Part shown: in pieces, positions 5,591-6,475 of the stretch
Layout: every line of letters begins with the position of its first letter
Position numbering within the stretch: position 1 is the stretch's first letter
Assembly (NCBI GenBank): GCA_021785155.1
Contig: JAJYGE010000041.1
Span: 1 to 6,475 of the forward strand
Direction of reading: 5' to 3'
Length of the DNA stretch: 6,475 nucleotides
Source of the DNA: Planctomycetota bacterium
GTDB taxonomy: Bacteria > Planctomycetota > Phycisphaerae > WQYP01
The notes under the pieces: model-generated
Database searches by the model: none
The model's input: the letters and a program-made list of their open reading frames with translations, nothing else
Told to the model about the DNA's origin: nothing
Position numbers and translations under genes: made by a program

Positions 5591-6475
5591 TCAACCGCCC
5601 GTGTTGGCTTTGACTTCGACCATGGCGCAACCGCGTACCAGTGGTACCACCATAGTCAGCATGTGATTTTGAAATCTGGACCCCAGCAGGATGCCCCCGG
5701 GCTTTCCGGGATACAGTGCTTGGCACCGATCTTCAGCCGTCAGCCCGGGCACATTTCGGATGGTCAACATCACGGAAGCGGTCTGACCTCCCAAAACCAC
5801 CGGAGCGACATACCCGCCTGGAACCCTGAACAAATTGACTTTGACGTGCGGATTGTTTACCGCCACGCAATGCGGTGTCAGCACCCACTGCTTGCCGCGC
5901 ATGGCGTTAAGCAGCGGGCCATAATCCAGATAGTATTTGTTGGCCCAGGCGGCGGGCTGTATAGCATGGTTATTCCATGGAAATGGCGCGTATGGGTAAA
6001 CGCCCATATAAAGATGCCTTTGGAAATACGCATTCGGATCCGGCTTGAGATCAGCGGTGGAAAAAGTCCAAAGTATTGCGGGCTTACGAACGCACAATAA
6101 TCCCAAGGCATTGAGGGCGGGCCCCGTATCGCCCTCTGAGTCCGCGCCATCCGCGTGCCGCATCAGATCCAGTCGCGGGTCATTCATGGCGATGTTCACG
6201 AAAATAACCTTCCCCCCTTTATGTTCCAAAGGGCCGAGTTTTGCCATCAGGCCTTTCCACGATTGCAGCAGCGATCGTGCGGATTTACCATTTGCCCAGC
6301 TTACACCGTCATGAGCGTTGAGATTGTACTTTCGCAGCCAATCCAGACGATCAATGCATATTCCCGCGGCATCGGGAACCATTTTGATCATTCGGGCGGC
6401 CTGCTGTAAAAGAAATTTCCGGTGGGCCGGATCGCCGCAGTCCATGACCCAGGCGTTGTAGTCGGTGGTGATATG
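5591..6475 (-). CDS. glycoside-hydrolase-like protein, C-terminal part (5' end outside window)
   Basis: 294 residues are visible. The frame stays open through the right edge (HITTDYNAWV precedes the first ATG at 6445), so the real start lies beyond the window. I do not recognise a named family with confidence. Residues 5-46 (DYNAWVMDCGDPAHRKFLL, then GICIDRLDW) look like the middle strands of a TIM-barrel hydrolase of the alpha-galactosidase-like kind. D42 or D45 is the natural catalytic candidate, and an acidic cluster DGADSEGDTG (109-118) could supply the partner. Residues 148-190 are rich in aromatics (AYFQRHLYMGVYPYAPFPWNNH). The last 85 residues (VKVNLFRVPGGYV to VEVKAN) alternate like a C-terminal beta-sandwich, common in such enzymes. 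It is the first visible gene of the leftward cluster and lies 199 bases upstream of hydrolase B, which supports a shared role in glycan breakdown. A non-enzymatic TIM-barrel protein remains possible. Confidence 0.85.
   Translation of the reverse strand, partial: HITTDYNAWVMDCGDPAHRKFLLQQAARMIKMVPDAAGICIDRLDWLRKYNLNAHDGVSWANGKSARSLLQSWKGLMAKLGPLEHKGGKVIFVNIAMNDPRLDLMRHADGADSEGDTGPALNALGLLCVRKPAILWTFSTADLKPDPNAYFQRHLYMGVYPYAPFPWNNHAIQPAAWANKYYLDYGPLLNAMRGKQWVLTPHCVAVNNPHVKVNLFRVPGGYVAPVVLGGQTASVMLTIRNVPGLTAEDRCQALYPGKPGGILLGSRFQNHMLTMVVPLVRGCAMVEVKANTGG

Overview
This window most likely comes from a hopanoid-producing, Gram-negative-type bacterium. The evidence is an HpnH-type radical SAM enzyme plus two secreted TIM-barrel hydrolases with near-identical Tat leaders (MRRRDFC-K/Q-LAA). 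The mix of hopanoid and polysaccharide-degradation genes would fit the Planctomycetes/Verrucomicrobia (PVC) group. That placement is an inference and no marker gene here fixes it.

Layout. Bases 1-704 hold no convincing gene. They contain a run of RNA hairpins ending in a strong rightward intrinsic terminator (about 15-191), a cluster of GTGACA/TGTCAC half-sites (252-311), and a sigma70-like promoter (537-565) followed at once by a predicted stem-loop (572-605). From this promoter a rightward unit reads hpnH (705-1874) and, 36 bases later, a small gene of unknown function whose predicted fold resembles an Sm/Hfq-like barrel (1911-2333). After a 102-base convergent gap, everything to the right is on the minus strand. 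In order of transcription these are a partial glycoside-hydrolase-like gene entering from the right edge (6475-5591), a Tat-exported GH5-like hydrolase (copy B, 5391-3958) and a second, paralogous hydrolase (copy A, 3860-2436).

How the genes work together. The rightward pair is a membrane-lipid unit: HpnH attaches an adenosyl group to a hopene, the first step to extended C35 hopanoids. The small partner protein has no assigned role. The leftward three genes look like a carbohydrate-degradation cluster. Two of them are a recent or homogenised tandem duplication that keeps both catalytic glutamates.

The strongest unusual signal is the mosaic similarity between the two tandem hydrolases. Two tracts (158 and 329 bases) are about 97-98% identical. 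The stretch between them includes about 150 bases where the protein is almost identical but the DNA differs at about one base in six, nearly always silently. That is the pattern expected from patchy gene conversion. I found no CRISPR array, tRNA, rRNA, insertion sequence or clearly novel defence-type system.
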